Positions 1-6,777 of a stretch of 64,000 nucleotides of DNA are shown one piece after another. The position numbers were made by a program, and so were the translations under genes. The notes below the pieces were generated by a model. The model did no database searches, was not told the origin of the DNA, and saw only the letters and a program-made list of their open reading frames with translations. Origin of the DNA: Marinimicrobium agarilyticum DSM 16975 (GTDB taxonomy: Bacteria > Pseudomonadota > Gammaproteobacteria > Pseudomonadales > Cellvibrionaceae); NCBI RefSeq assembly GCF_000423345.1, contig NZ_AUHU01000014.1, positions 1 to 64,000 on the forward strand, given 5' to 3'. Within the stretch, counting starts at the first letter, position 1. The number at the start of each line of letters is the position of its first letter.

Positions 1-105
1 GTAAAGGTCGACTTCATAGATGGCGACATCGAGCATGGCTTTACCGACATCAATGCCGACGTGTCGCTCGGTGTTTCTGGCTTTAGCGTTGGTAGTTGTA
101 TTCAT
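1..105 (-). CDS. IS110-family transposase, N-terminal fragment cut by the window edge
   Basis: The reading frame on the minus strand starts at the ATG at 103-105 and runs off the left edge, giving 35 residues that begin MNTTTNAKARNTERHVGIDV and continue GKAMLDVAIYEVDLY. The stretch HVGIDVGKAMLDVAIY is the first RuvC-like (DEDD) block of IS110/IS1111-family transposases, with the first acidic residue in GIDV. These enzymes move circular intermediates without classical terminal inverted repeats and are guided by an RNA encoded in a non-coding end. An AGGG lies upstream of the ATG. Only the 5' end is visible, so completeness of the gene cannot be judged. Confidence 0.82.
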   Translation of the reverse strand, partial: MNTTTNAKARNTERHVGIDVGKAMLDVAIYEVDLY

Positions 106-313
106 GGCTCACCCTTGCTAAATTCGGGCTCAAGGCCCCTTCGACTGTTCGAGTTCAAATTGGAGTCAGCATGGCGCTCAGGCTGGTTAACGGGCTAGAC
201 ACTGTCTGCGCGAGCGCAAGCATCGAGCTACCATGCTGAAAACCTGTTGCTGCAGGTTTGGGTCTCACTATATCGCTTGGGGTAAACGGTGAAAATAAGA
301 GAAATTCCATCAT
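1..313 (-). mobile_element. End of an IS110/IS1111-type insertion sequence abutting an attC site
   Basis: About 210 nt of non-coding DNA lie between the transposase start and an attC-like sequence that begins near 314. On the transposase strand this stretch can fold into several short hairpins: AACCTG/CAGGTT arms around 240-258, AGCAT/ATGCT arms around 220-240 and a TGCGC/GCGCA hairpin just after. This is the position and character expected of the non-coding end, which in the IS110 family can encode the guide (bridge) RNA. The exact outer boundary is unresolved; I place it near 313 because attC sequence starts with ACAAGG there and its expected left core is missing. Confidence 0.5.
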
Positions 314-387
314 ACAAGGCGCAGCACTACACAGCCTTCGGCTGTCGGACGCTCGCAAGCTCGCGCCGGTGTGCGCAACGTTAGAGC
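314..387 (+). repeat. attC site with its left core lost to the insertion sequence
   Basis: The right half ends ...GTGTGCGCAACGTTAGAGC, a normal attC simple site whose core is GTTAG. The left half reads ACAAGGCGCAGCAC, which pairs imperfectly with the right half, as in the intact attC sites downstream. The expected TAAC before ACAAGG is replaced by other bases, consistent with insertion of the neighbouring IS in or beside the left core. The central loop holds nested small hairpins (ACAGCCTTCGGCTGT). It marks the upstream boundary of the cassette carrying the gene at 409. Confidence 0.6.
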
Positions 388-408
388 AAGTAAAACCATG
401 GAGAAATA

Positions 409-1527
409 ATGAAGGCTTTTGGTGTGGGTTGTTTTCACTTTTCAGTGAATAGTACAGAGTTAAAAACAATTTTAGTGAAGGATTACATAGCTGAAATTGT
501 TCAAACACTGGAATCGCTCACGACAGTATCTGATGTCCAATGCGATTATGATGAGTCTGTTAAAAGTGAAGAGCTAGATATATCACCACCAAACCTGCTA
601 ATGAAGGACGGCGACGGCTGTTTCCCTCAAATACCATTCTTAAATCTTGAATTTAACATATATATTCCAAGTAGGATCCAAGCTGAACTAATCGACATAC
701 CTGAAGAATATTTAGATACCGGGAGTGAGAACTTTAAAGTAACAATTGTTCACGACTGGCATGGACCCTTAACCTATGTTGAGCCTTTGGGCGGAGGAAC
801 TGACGCGAAGCCATCAACATCCGTCCAAGTTGTAAGGGAGTATCTCTGTCGTGAAATATCTAAGATTGAAACATATCTTGTGCCGGACTTTCTGGGGCCG
901 TCTCCGTTTCATGCTGACTTCTTCTTTGAAATTAATGATGAGACCCAAAGTAAAGATGGAATTTTTAATGTTCAAGTAAACAAAAGGCCTGGATATGACA
1001 GAATAACAATTACTTGTTCTAAAGAGGCTTTTTCATCAGAGGATAGCGGGCTTTCCGCTCTTTACGAAGAGTTGGCACAGGAAGTGGCATTTTTCTATGA
1101 CCTAAACCAAAAAGCCTCAGGTCAAATGCACCGGTGGTTTGAAATTCAAGAAGTTATGCATTCAATATTGGATTTCGAAAATGAAAGCTCTAAGAAGTCA
1201 CTAAAAGATAGAGTTTTCGAGAAACCTAAGCTATTTAGAAAAGTGTTCAAGGATATTGGTTTTTTTAAAGGCCAAAATATATTTGATCAGAGTGCAATCA
1301 GTAATCACTACAACTCAATATATGATTCAGGCAAACACACTACTTATCTTAAAGAGTTCATTGATAAAGAAATCTCTGAACATGCTACATACCCTGTGGA
1401 AGAAACAGTAGAGCTAATGCGATATTTTGATCAAAAGACAAGTAAAGTTTTTGAGCTAAGTATTGTTGTTTTAGCTGCGACATTAGGAGGTTTTGTTGGC
1501 TCAATCATCACAGTATCTTTCAGCTAA
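409..1527 (+). CDS. Integron cassette protein of unknown function, C-terminal membrane anchor
   Basis: The 372-residue product is not recognised. It begins MKAFGVGCFHFSVNSTELKT, is mostly soluble and acidic, and ends in one hydrophobic segment (about residues 345-368, SIVVLAATLGGFVGSIITV) followed by only a few residues, so a C-tail anchor is likely. No catalytic motif was found; a cysteine-containing loop (DGDGCFPQIPF, near residue 65) and an aromatic-rich middle are visible. GGAGAAATA precedes the ATG. Codon use is AT-rich, unlike the chromosomal genes after 8 kb. It occupies a single-gene cassette between attC at 314-387 and attC at 1531-1602. Function cannot be assigned. Confidence 0.75.
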   Translation: MKAFGVGCFHFSVNSTELKTILVKDYIAEIVQTLESLTTVSDVQCDYDESVKSEELDISPPNLLMKDGDGCFPQIPFLNLEFNIYIPSRIQAELIDIPEEYLDTGSENFKVTIVHDWHGPLTYVEPLGGGTDAKPSTSVQVVREYLCREISKIETYLVPDFLGPSPFHADFFFEINDETQSKDGIFNVQVNKRPGYDRITITCSKEAFSSEDSGLSALYEELAQEVAFFYDLNQKASGQMHRWFEIQEVMHSILDFENESSKKSLKDRVFEKPKLFRKVFKDIGFFKGQNIFDQSAISNHYNSIYDSGKHTTYLKEFIDKEISEHATYPVEETVELMRYFDQKTSKVFELSIVVLAATLGGFVGSIITVSFS

Positions 1528-1530
1528 ATG

Positions 1531-1602
1531 CTCTAACAAGTTGCTGCACTCGGAAAAATTACTCGCTGCGCTCCCAATTTTCCGGTGAGCAAGGCGTTAC
1601 GT
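1531..1602 (+). repeat. attC recombination site 1
   Basis: The site runs from CTCTAACAAG to GGCGTTACGT. Its two halves are imperfectly complementary: TAACAAGTTGCTGCACTCGG on the left pairs with CCGGTGAGCAAGGCGTTACG on the right, and AAAATT/AATTTT closes an inner stem. This is the standard imperfect palindrome of an integron attC site. The insertion point would be between the G and TT of the right core, so the next cassette starts at about 1597. Confidence 0.85.
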
Positions 1603-1620
1603 GTATCTAAGGAGTCACCA

Positions 1621-1962
1621 ATGAGTGTAGTGGACGCACTACTAGATAATGCATATCAAGATACCCAACTTCTCATAGTCAATGATGAGAAAGGTGATGA
1701 CTTCAAGATCCCTCGTGACGTAGATTTTGTTTTCTATACAACAGACAAGCAAAAAGCAGATACCGTAGCCGGCTTCGTTAGTGACAACAATTACGGATCA
1801 GCGTTTATCTCAACGCAAGGCGATAATTATGTAGTGCGCGTGGTAGTGAACATGCCTTCAACGCAACACGTCATCTGTTGTACATCTGGGCTGATGGCAT
1901 GCATAGCTCAACTCTTTGGCGTGGAATATGACGGGTGGGGCTGTGTCCTGCAAACCACGTAA
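1621..1962 (+). CDS. RraB-like (ribonuclease E inhibitor B family) cassette protein
   Basis: The 113-residue protein contains the RraB core: IPRDVDFVFYTTDKQKADTV at the start of the domain and FGVEYDGWGC near the C terminus, matching the FDVEYDGWG signature of E. coli RraB. In E. coli, RraB binds RNase E and modulates mRNA decay; a similar role here is inference. The ATG at 1621 is chosen because AAGGAG lies nine bases upstream; an in-frame start at 1585 lies inside the attC site. The TAA stop at 1960-1962 is completed by the first base of the intron insertion, although the uninterrupted attC would restore the same stop (GTA|ACAAG). AT-rich like other cassette genes. Confidence 0.75.
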   Translation: MSVVDALLDNAYQDTQLLIVNDEKGDDFKIPRDVDFVFYTTDKQKADTVAGFVSDNNYGSAFISTQGDNYVVRVVVNMPSTQHVICCTSGLMACIAQLFGVEYDGWGCVLQTT

Positions 1963-2030
1963 TCGGGTAAGGACGGGTGTTTAGCCCGCCCTCCCCACAA
2001 CACCCTGCATGCGGGTCCGCACAGGGCGTT

Positions 2031-3365
2031 TCACTCAGAGTAGTGAAGCTTGATCCATCCATCACGCAGCGACACTAAGCCCGACTTCTTCAAAAAGTCA
2101 TTGGATAATGCCTGATTGATTCCTGGAGTTTTGGAGCTGCGCCACGGGCCTTTGCTTGTGATGCCGCATGCCACGGCGGCCTGGACATGCACGCCGAGCC
2201 TCATTAAGTTTCGTACTTTGGTGCGAGGCTTACGCCACTGTCGCCAGTAAGCCATTCGAACTCTTCGGCGTATCCAGTGATCCAGATCGCAGCATTGCTG
2301 GTAGCCGTTGGCGATACCAAAATAGTTGATCCAACCACGGATGAACTGGCTGGTCTTAAAGAGCTGGTAGCGCATGCTTACGCCCCAGTTTCGATTGGTT
2401 AGCTCCCTAATTCGCTGCTTGAATTTTAGCAGCGTTTTCGGATATCATTTGATGAGCCCGCTCTTGAAAGTGAAACCCAAGAACTGACTCTCACTGGTTT
2501 TGACCACCTGACTTTTCTGCGTGTTGATCACAAGCCTCAACCGGTTTTGCAGATACTGAGTAACGCTGCGCAATACTCGCTCCCCCGCACGCCGACTTTT
2601 CACCAGAATGATAAAGTCGTCGGCATAGCGAGCGAATTTGTGGCCGCGTCGCTCCAGTTCTTTGTCCAAGGGATCGAGCATGATGTTGGCCAACAGGGGC
2701 GACATTGGACCGCCCTGTGGGACACCTTCCCGTGTCTCGTGGAAGAACTGGTTATCGATAAGCCCAGCTCGTAGATACCGGGCGATCAGCTGCTTCACTC
2801 GTTTGTCGTGAACCCGTCGGCCCACTAACGACATCAGCAAGTCGTGATTGACCCGGTCAAAGAACTTCGACAGATCAACATCCACGGCAGTGCGCCGCTT
2901 TTGTTTGATGATCTGTTGTACCTGCTTAACCGCTTGTTGCCCATTTCGACCCGGCCTGAATCCAAAGCTATGTGTGGAAAAGCTCGGATCGAAAATGAGT
3001 GTGAGCACTTGGGCAATGGCTTGCTGAATAATACGGTCAACCACCGTTGGAATGCCAAGCGGTCGCTTGCCTCCATCGGGCTTCTCGATTTCAACGCGCC
3101 GCACCGGCTGTGGGCAGTATTTACCTGAACGAAGCTCAGACTTCACCATCTCCCATTTACCGGATCTTGCCCATGCTGGAAACTCGTCGATGGACATACC
3201 ATCGACTCCTGCGGCTCCTTTATTGGCTCGAACTTGTTTCCATGCCCGATGCAAATTCACAGGCTGGAGCATCTGCTCGAACAGAGCGTCGCTAAAGGCT
3301 GGCTTCGGGTCAATACGCTGAGTCACGTCATTGCCGGTCGGCATTCGTGTGTTCAAGTGTGACAA
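2031..3365 (-). pseudogene. Group II intron reverse transcriptase/maturase interrupted by an in-frame TGA
   Basis: Two stretches in one minus-strand frame make a full intron protein of about 444 codons. The first (3365-2448) holds the RT palm and fingers: NKGAAGVDGMSIDEF, KPDGGKRPLGIP, the SFGFRPGR block, VDLSKFFDRVNHDLLM, EGVPQGGPMSPLLANIML and the catalytic YADD (about residues 246-249). A TGA at 2447-2445 follows GLIK; after it the frame continues YPKTLLKFKQRIRELTNRNW and then the maturase X domain (FIRGWINYFGIANGYQ). Family members usually have Trp at this place, so a single TGG-to-TGA change is likely. An internal ATG at 2375 could start a separate X-domain piece. Function without readthrough is doubtful. 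No D/H-N endonuclease domain is seen, as expected for class C. Confidence 0.82.
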
Positions 3366-3872
3366 GGCTCCTCCTTTCTCTGAATGTTCGGGCCTTCACC
3401 GTGTCCAGCCCATTACGACTGGCGTTTGGCTACTATGCCCTTTGCTGACTTCTGTTTAATCACCCACAGGGTTGCCCCTGTGGACGCTATCGGTTTTCAT
3501 CGGTTTGCTCTCCCCGGTTGATGAGGCCTGGGAGCCAAGGCACTTGTAGACCAGGGCCTTACTGGTTTCCTACCGATCGCTTGTTAAGCAGATCTCCCCA
3601 GATAAGAACATGAACTTTCACTGCGCAACTGCCTCATTTACGGTGGCCGTCAGATCACGTGGCTTCGCTGTCTTGTGCCAGCTCGCCTCCAGCCTACGCC
3701 TCATATGAGATTCTTGTTCATCAGCTCGCAGCTTTGCTAGCGGCTTCCTCCAGACCCAGCCTCGCGGCGGAGCCCTTGCCATTCGCTAGTAGTTAGCGTT
3801 AAATTGACCTTTAACGGTGATCTTCCTACAGGGGACTCTCACCCCATTAGTTCATGCCCATGCTGGGCGTAC
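3366..3872 (-). other. Non-coding 5' part of the group II intron (domains I-IV region)
   Basis: About 500 nt without a gene between the intron 5' end and the reverse transcriptase start. It contains GTGAGAGTCCCCTGTAGG and many short stems, as expected for the ribozyme core of a class C intron. The individual domains were not folded here. The reverse transcriptase start codon is preceded by AAAGGAGGAGCC on the minus strand. Confidence 0.6.
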
Positions 3873-3922
3873 ACAAGTAAATGCAGCCGACCGCTAACGC
3901 GTCGGCTGATTTAAGCGTTATC
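3873..3922 (+). repeat. attC site 2, split by the group II intron
   Basis: The right part reads ACAAGTAAATGCAGCCGACCGC...GCGTCGGCTGATTTAAGCGTTATC. With GTA at 1959-1961 in front it becomes GTAACAAGTAAATGCAGCCGAC, which pairs with GTCGGCTGATTTAAGCGTTATC. The intron therefore separates the left core from the rest of the site, and the site as it stands should be unable to recombine normally until the intron is lost. Confidence 0.82.
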
Positions 3923-3935
3923 ACTTGAGGATGTC

Positions 3936-4592
3936 ATGGCTAAGCGAGAATCTGTAGAGCTAGTGCTGGAAGGAGCAGAGATAGCTCTTAAACAATGCGT
4001 AGAAGATAGCGTCCTTAAAGATGTTCCGTTCGTTGGGACGTTAGTCAAGCTCTATGGTATCGGAGGTTCTATAAGAGATCGCCTGTATGCTGCCAAAATA
4101 AATAGATTCCTTTTTTGTCTTTCTGACGTTTCCATGGAGCAGAAAGATAGAATGAAGGAGTCGATTTCAGCTAGAGAAATGGAATCAGATAAGCTAAGCC
4201 AAAAGATACTTTTGGCTTTGGAGACGCAAACAGATGTTGAAAAATCGGAAGTTATTGCCAACCTTTTTATAGCGTATTTAGATAGAAAAATATCGTTTTC
4301 CAACTTTAGGAGGGCGATCGATGTAACGGCGAACTGCTTTCTGGATGATTTAAACGAATTCCTGAAAAGAGATGGATTTCAAGGATTTATGCAGAAGACA
4401 TTCGAAGAGCTTGAGAGAGAGAAAATATCAGGCCTTACAAACACACCTTTGATCGGAATTGATAGAACCTCTCCAGATGAATTAAGAAGAGAAAGGCAGG
4501 AGAGCATGGTGGGTGTCGTTCTATATGAGACTACTGATTTCAGCTCCATATACTTAAAAGCCTACCACTATGGAAAAGAGTGCCGAACTTAA
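3936..4592 (+). CDS. Integron cassette protein of unknown function
   Basis: The 218-residue product is unrecognised at family level. It starts at the ATG at 3936 after TTGAGGATGTC. The N-terminal half has a hydrophobic stretch (VPFVGTLVKLYGIGGSIRDRLY, about residues 30-52) that resembles the PF-x-G/S...D+L/FxxK pattern of a helical protein group often found in cassettes and mobile elements; this is recollection, not a proven match. The rest is helical and charged. An 8-bp inverted repeat (CCGAACTT/AAGTTCGG, 4583-4605) spans the stop codon and may act as a hairpin, without a T-run. Base composition is AT-rich. It forms a single-gene cassette with attC at 4610-4691. Confidence 0.75.
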   Translation: MAKRESVELVLEGAEIALKQCVEDSVLKDVPFVGTLVKLYGIGGSIRDRLYAAKINRFLFCLSDVSMEQKDRMKESISAREMESDKLSQKILLALETQTDVEKSEVIANLFIAYLDRKISFSNFRRAIDVTANCFLDDLNEFLKRDGFQGFMQKTFEELEREKISGLTNTPLIGIDRTSPDELRRERQESMVGVVLYETTDFSSIYLKAYHYGKECRT

Positions 4593-4609
4593 TATCCAAG
4601 TTCGGCGGT

Positions 4610-4691
4610 GATAACAAGCCAAGGCAGCGGGAAATATTTTGCTTCGCTGCGCTTAAAACGCAAAATATTCCCCTGCTTGGGGCGTTAGAAT
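4610..4691 (+). repeat. attC recombination site 3
   Basis: Runs from GATAACAAGCCAAGGCAGC to CTGCTTGGGGCGTTAGAAT. The outer arms pair (AACAAGCCAAGGCAG with CTGCTTGGGGCGTT) and an inner GGGAAATATTTTGC/GCAAAATATTCCC stem extends the structure. It is the longest and cleanest attC of the array. Its left half is closely similar to the relic site at 7203-7282. Confidence 0.88.
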
Positions 4692-4723
4692 CTCAAAAAC
4701 CAACCATAAAATAGGAAGCACTT

Positions 4724-5215
4724 ATGATTTACAAGAAATGCCTCGCTCTAGTTCTTGCGGTAGTTCTCTCCGGCTGTAGCGGCAAACCATCGGATGAGGA
4801 TCTATCCGAGACTTTTATTCAAGCCTTCGCCGGTTTTGAGGCTGTAGGTTTTGATATGAGCGAATACATGGAGCCTGCGAGCTGGGAAATTATCGATTCA
4901 TACGAGGAAGGAAATATCTACGTATTAGACGCTATCGCTAGAATACGCATTAAGAAGAATATTGACGAAAGTGAGATTTCGCGAATCAAAGAAAGTCTGG
5001 GTATGCATTCTGGTTATCCTTTGCAAGTGATTAGAATGTATGAGTTGACTAAGAAATATGATGCCGGCGAGATTACCAAGCAGGACCTTGTCTCCGAGCT
5101 TAGCTTTCCTGATGATCCAGAAGGCACCCTCGCTAAAGGAGATGTGTTTTCTCTGGTGGAGCCAAGTGAATACAAGTTTAGGAAGACTGACAATGGGTGG
5201 CGCGCGGTAGAGTAG
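4724..5215 (+). CDS. Small lipoprotein encoded by an integron cassette
   Basis: The 163-residue protein has a lipoprotein signal: MIYKKCLALVLAVVLSGCSG, with lipobox LSGC and acylated Cys at about residue 18. The mature part is acidic (EDLSETFIQAFAGFEAVGFD), without a recognised domain; it has no further membrane segment. AGGAAGCACTT before the ATG is an adequate ribosome site. It is the sole gene between attC 3 and attC 4. Ser at +2 after the Cys predicts outer-membrane sorting by the usual Lol rule. The function is unknown. Confidence 0.75.
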   Translation: MIYKKCLALVLAVVLSGCSGKPSDEDLSETFIQAFAGFEAVGFDMSEYMEPASWEIIDSYEEGNIYVLDAIARIRIKKNIDESEISRIKESLGMHSGYPLQVIRMYELTKKYDAGEITKQDLVSELSFPDDPEGTLAKGDVFSLVEPSEYKFRKTDNGWRAVE

Positions 5216-5217
5216 TA

Positions 5218-5277
5218 TTCTAACAAAGCCAGTCAGCAGGACCTTGCTTCGCTCGGCCTCTGCTGGCGACGTTATAT
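5218..5277 (+). repeat. attC recombination site 4
   Basis: Runs from TTCTAACAAAGCCAGTCAGC to GCTGGCGACGTTATAT. TAACAAAGCCAGTCAGCAG pairs imperfectly with CTGCTGGCGACGTTA, with a short loop (TTGCTTCGCTC) between. Core GTTA lies at 5271-5274. Confidence 0.85.
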
Positions 5278-5291
5278 AGCCAAGAAAGGTC

Positions 5292-5765
5292 ATGTGGATG
5301 TTCCGAAATTCTGAACAAAGTCCGTATTTAAAGCCGGGGAGATTGGCAGATGTTCTAGGTCTTCTTCAAGTCCTGGGCTTGGATAGTTTAGTCTATAGAT
5401 CGGAGTCCGGAGCAGATGGTGAAGAGGCTGACGGTGGATTGAGGCATGAGCTGAAGGCAATCCCATCTTCAGCACAGACTTGGCTGCAGGTGGCAAAAGA
5501 CCATCCTGAATTTTTCAGGGTAGATGAGAGCAAAACCTACCCTATATCTCTCATTTGCAGGCACACCCATAAAACATCCCCTGAATTAAAAAATAAACCG
5601 TTCGATAATTCCATTGTTCACAGGCTTATGGAACTTGCTATTGAGCTTCATGATCGAGAAGTTCGACGATCCTTGGGTTGGACGTTCTATACGCCCATTT
5701 GGGTGGCTGCAATCAGCGGCGTAATCTTGATTTTTAAAGCTTTTATAGAGGCCAGCGGTGGGTAA
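5292..5765 (+). CDS. Cassette protein with C-terminal membrane segment, unknown function
   Basis: The 157-residue protein starts at the ATG at 5292 behind GAAAGG. The N-terminal third (LKPGRLADVLGLLQVLGLDS) looks helical. The middle part, SSAQTWLQVAKDHPEFFRV followed by ISLICRHTH, resembles a small winged-helix-like protein group with a conserved HPEFFR; this is recognition from memory only. One membrane segment (WTFYTPIWVAAISGVILIF, about residues 133-152) ends the protein. It lies 39 bases upstream of the GIY-YIG-like gene with no attC between, so the two genes probably share one cassette and one transcript. Confidence 0.7.
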   Translation: MWMFRNSEQSPYLKPGRLADVLGLLQVLGLDSLVYRSESGADGEEADGGLRHELKAIPSSAQTWLQVAKDHPEFFRVDESKTYPISLICRHTHKTSPELKNKPFDNSIVHRLMELAIELHDREVRRSLGWTFYTPIWVAAISGVILIFKAFIEASGG

Positions 5766-5804
5766 GCCATATAATATACTGTTAATGGTCCAAGGAGTAT
5801 TGAG

Positions 5805-6305
5805 TTGAAACTTATAGGTCCGTTTATATACCAGGTCTCCGTAGAGGAAGGTGACCGATATTCTGTAGTGAGCCCTCATGGGAAGTCCAATTTTGTAGCG
5901 CCGGTTACTACGCGCGGCCCTAAGATTTACGTCTTCGCTCACGAAGGTGCGCTGATCTATATCGGGCAAACTGTTCAAGGCATGAGTGCACGTATGCGGC
6001 TTGGATTTAAGGCGGACGGAACAGGTGGCTATTGGGGGTATCGCTGGAGACGAGATTTACAAGAATCTGCCTTACATATATGGGTTCTCGAAGATTGCCC
6101 CGAAGAAGACGAGTTTCACGCACTGGAGTGCATTGAGTCAGAGGTCGTGTACTTGTATAGATTTGCATTCGATCAGTGGCCAAAGTTCCAAACTGAGATT
6201 CATTTTCACGAGTCAAGCGAGGAACACCGAGCCTTGGCAAGGCAGATATTTGATGGTTTCAGCGAAGAGGCCATTAACAAGGAAATGCACGCGACAAGCG
6301 CGTGA
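5805..6305 (+). CDS. GIY-YIG nuclease-like cassette protein
   Basis: The start is a TTG at 5805 with AAGGAG eight bases upstream. The 166-residue product has the GIY-YIG signature in modified form: KIYVFAHEGALIYIGQT (about residues 44-60), then an Arg in MSARMRLGF, and a later Glu in ECIESEVVYLY (about residues 107-117), the places of the catalytic Tyr, Arg and metal-binding Glu. GIY-YIG proteins cleave DNA in repair, restriction and homing. The target here is unknown. The last 33 bases of the gene double as the left part of attC 5, so recombination there would alter its C terminus. It is the second gene of a two-gene cassette. Confidence 0.72.
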   Translation: MKLIGPFIYQVSVEEGDRYSVVSPHGKSNFVAPVTTRGPKIYVFAHEGALIYIGQTVQGMSARMRLGFKADGTGGYWGYRWRRDLQESALHIWVLEDCPEEDEFHALECIESEVVYLYRFAFDQWPKFQTEIHFHESSEEHRALARQIFDGFSEEAINKEMHATSA

Positions 6306-6319
6306 TTGCGGCGTTAAGC
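6273..6319 (+). repeat. Short attC site 5, overlapping the end of the GIY-YIG-like gene
   Basis: ATTAACAAGGAAATGCACGCG pairs with CGCGTGATTGCGGCGTTAAGC, leaving a loop of only a few bases. At 47 bases it is the shortest attC of the array. Its left half encodes the residues just before the stop of the preceding gene (INKEMHATSA). Confidence 0.8.
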
Positions 6320-6325
6320 AAAAAT

Positions 6326-6754
6326 ATGTTGGAATTTCTGAAAAAGCTAATATCCACTTTTATCGCTTGCTGCGCTGTAGCGCTCATCATGGCTTTTCCT
6401 GAAAGATTTTGGCTTAGTACCGCCGTTACGGTCGTGTTATTCGGAATGGGGATGTTTGGTATTATTTGTACAGTTTTGTGGCATGTGCTGTACGCGTTCT
6501 ACTTCATTAAGCGTTTCAGTGTAAGGACGGCTCATGTGTTATCAGTTTTATCGTCCGCCGTCCTATGGCCGGGATTTGTAAGCCTTATCTCTCTGCTCCC
6601 TGGAGGAGATCTATCAGTCTTTTCAACTTGGCTTGCTTTTTCCGTGCTAGCAGCTCTATCCGGGCTTGCGAGCCTCGTAGTCTATTGGGCTGTCTTCACG
6701 GCTTTTCCGCGCTTAACACGTCGCTCAAGCCGACCGCCTTCGGCGTCGGCTTAG
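6326..6754 (+). CDS. Small integral membrane protein of an integron cassette
   Basis: About 142 residues from the ATG at 6326 (MLEFLKKLISTFIACCAVAL). An in-frame start at 6302 lies inside the attC site and is less likely. Four hydrophobic segments are visible: ISTFIACCAVALIMAF, AVTVVLFGMGMFGIICTVLW, VLSVLSSAVLWPGFVSLISLL and LAFSVLAALSGLASLVVYWAVF. No motif suggests a transport or enzymatic role. The final residues RRSSRPPSASA are encoded by attC 6, as often seen where cassette genes run into their attC. Confidence 0.65.
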   Translation: MLEFLKKLISTFIACCAVALIMAFPERFWLSTAVTVVLFGMGMFGIICTVLWHVLYAFYFIKRFSVRTAHVLSVLSSAVLWPGFVSLISLLPGGDLSVFSTWLAFSVLAALSGLASLVVYWAVFTAFPRLTRRSSRPPSASA

Positions 6755-6767
6755 CTCAACGTTATCA
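6711..6767 (+). repeat. attC recombination site 6
   Basis: GCTTAACACGTCGCTCAAGCCGAC pairs with GTCGGCTTAGCTCAACGTTATC; the loop is CGCCTTCGGC. It encodes the C-terminal tail of the preceding membrane protein and supplies bases immediately upstream of the next gene's ribosome site. Confidence 0.83.
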
Positions 6768-6777
6768 GGAGGATATT

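Larger units (their letters stand above)
1962..3872 (-). mobile_element. Group IIC-attC intron inserted in an attC site
   Basis: Read on the minus strand, the element starts GTACGCCCAGCATGGGCATG at 3872 and ends ...CCTTACCCGAT at 1962, about 1.9 kb. The 3' part carries a domain V-like hairpin (CCCTGTGCGG...GCATGCAGGG, about 1998-2030) followed by the GGGAGGGCGGG...CCCGTCC domain VI region typical of bacterial class C introns. It encodes a reverse transcriptase. Removing it joins GTA to ACAAG and restores a full attC (GTAACAAG...GCGTTATC). The 5' exon ends ACTTGT, the IBS1-like TTGT target of IIC-attC introns, and its orientation, opposite to the cassette genes, is also typical of that group. 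Confidence 0.85.

Noticed and set aside
155-508. Open frame on the minus strand across the IS end and attC
   Set aside because: It crosses the insertion sequence, attC and the start of the 409 gene, has no ribosome site or recognisable product, and is best explained as chance.
2547-3321. Plus-strand open frames inside the intron reverse transcriptase
   Set aside because: They are antisense shadows of the RT domains, which carry clear motifs on the minus strand.
4583-4605. Inverted repeat as an intrinsic terminator
   Set aside because: There is no T-run after the stem and it overlaps the stop codon; recorded only as a hairpin.
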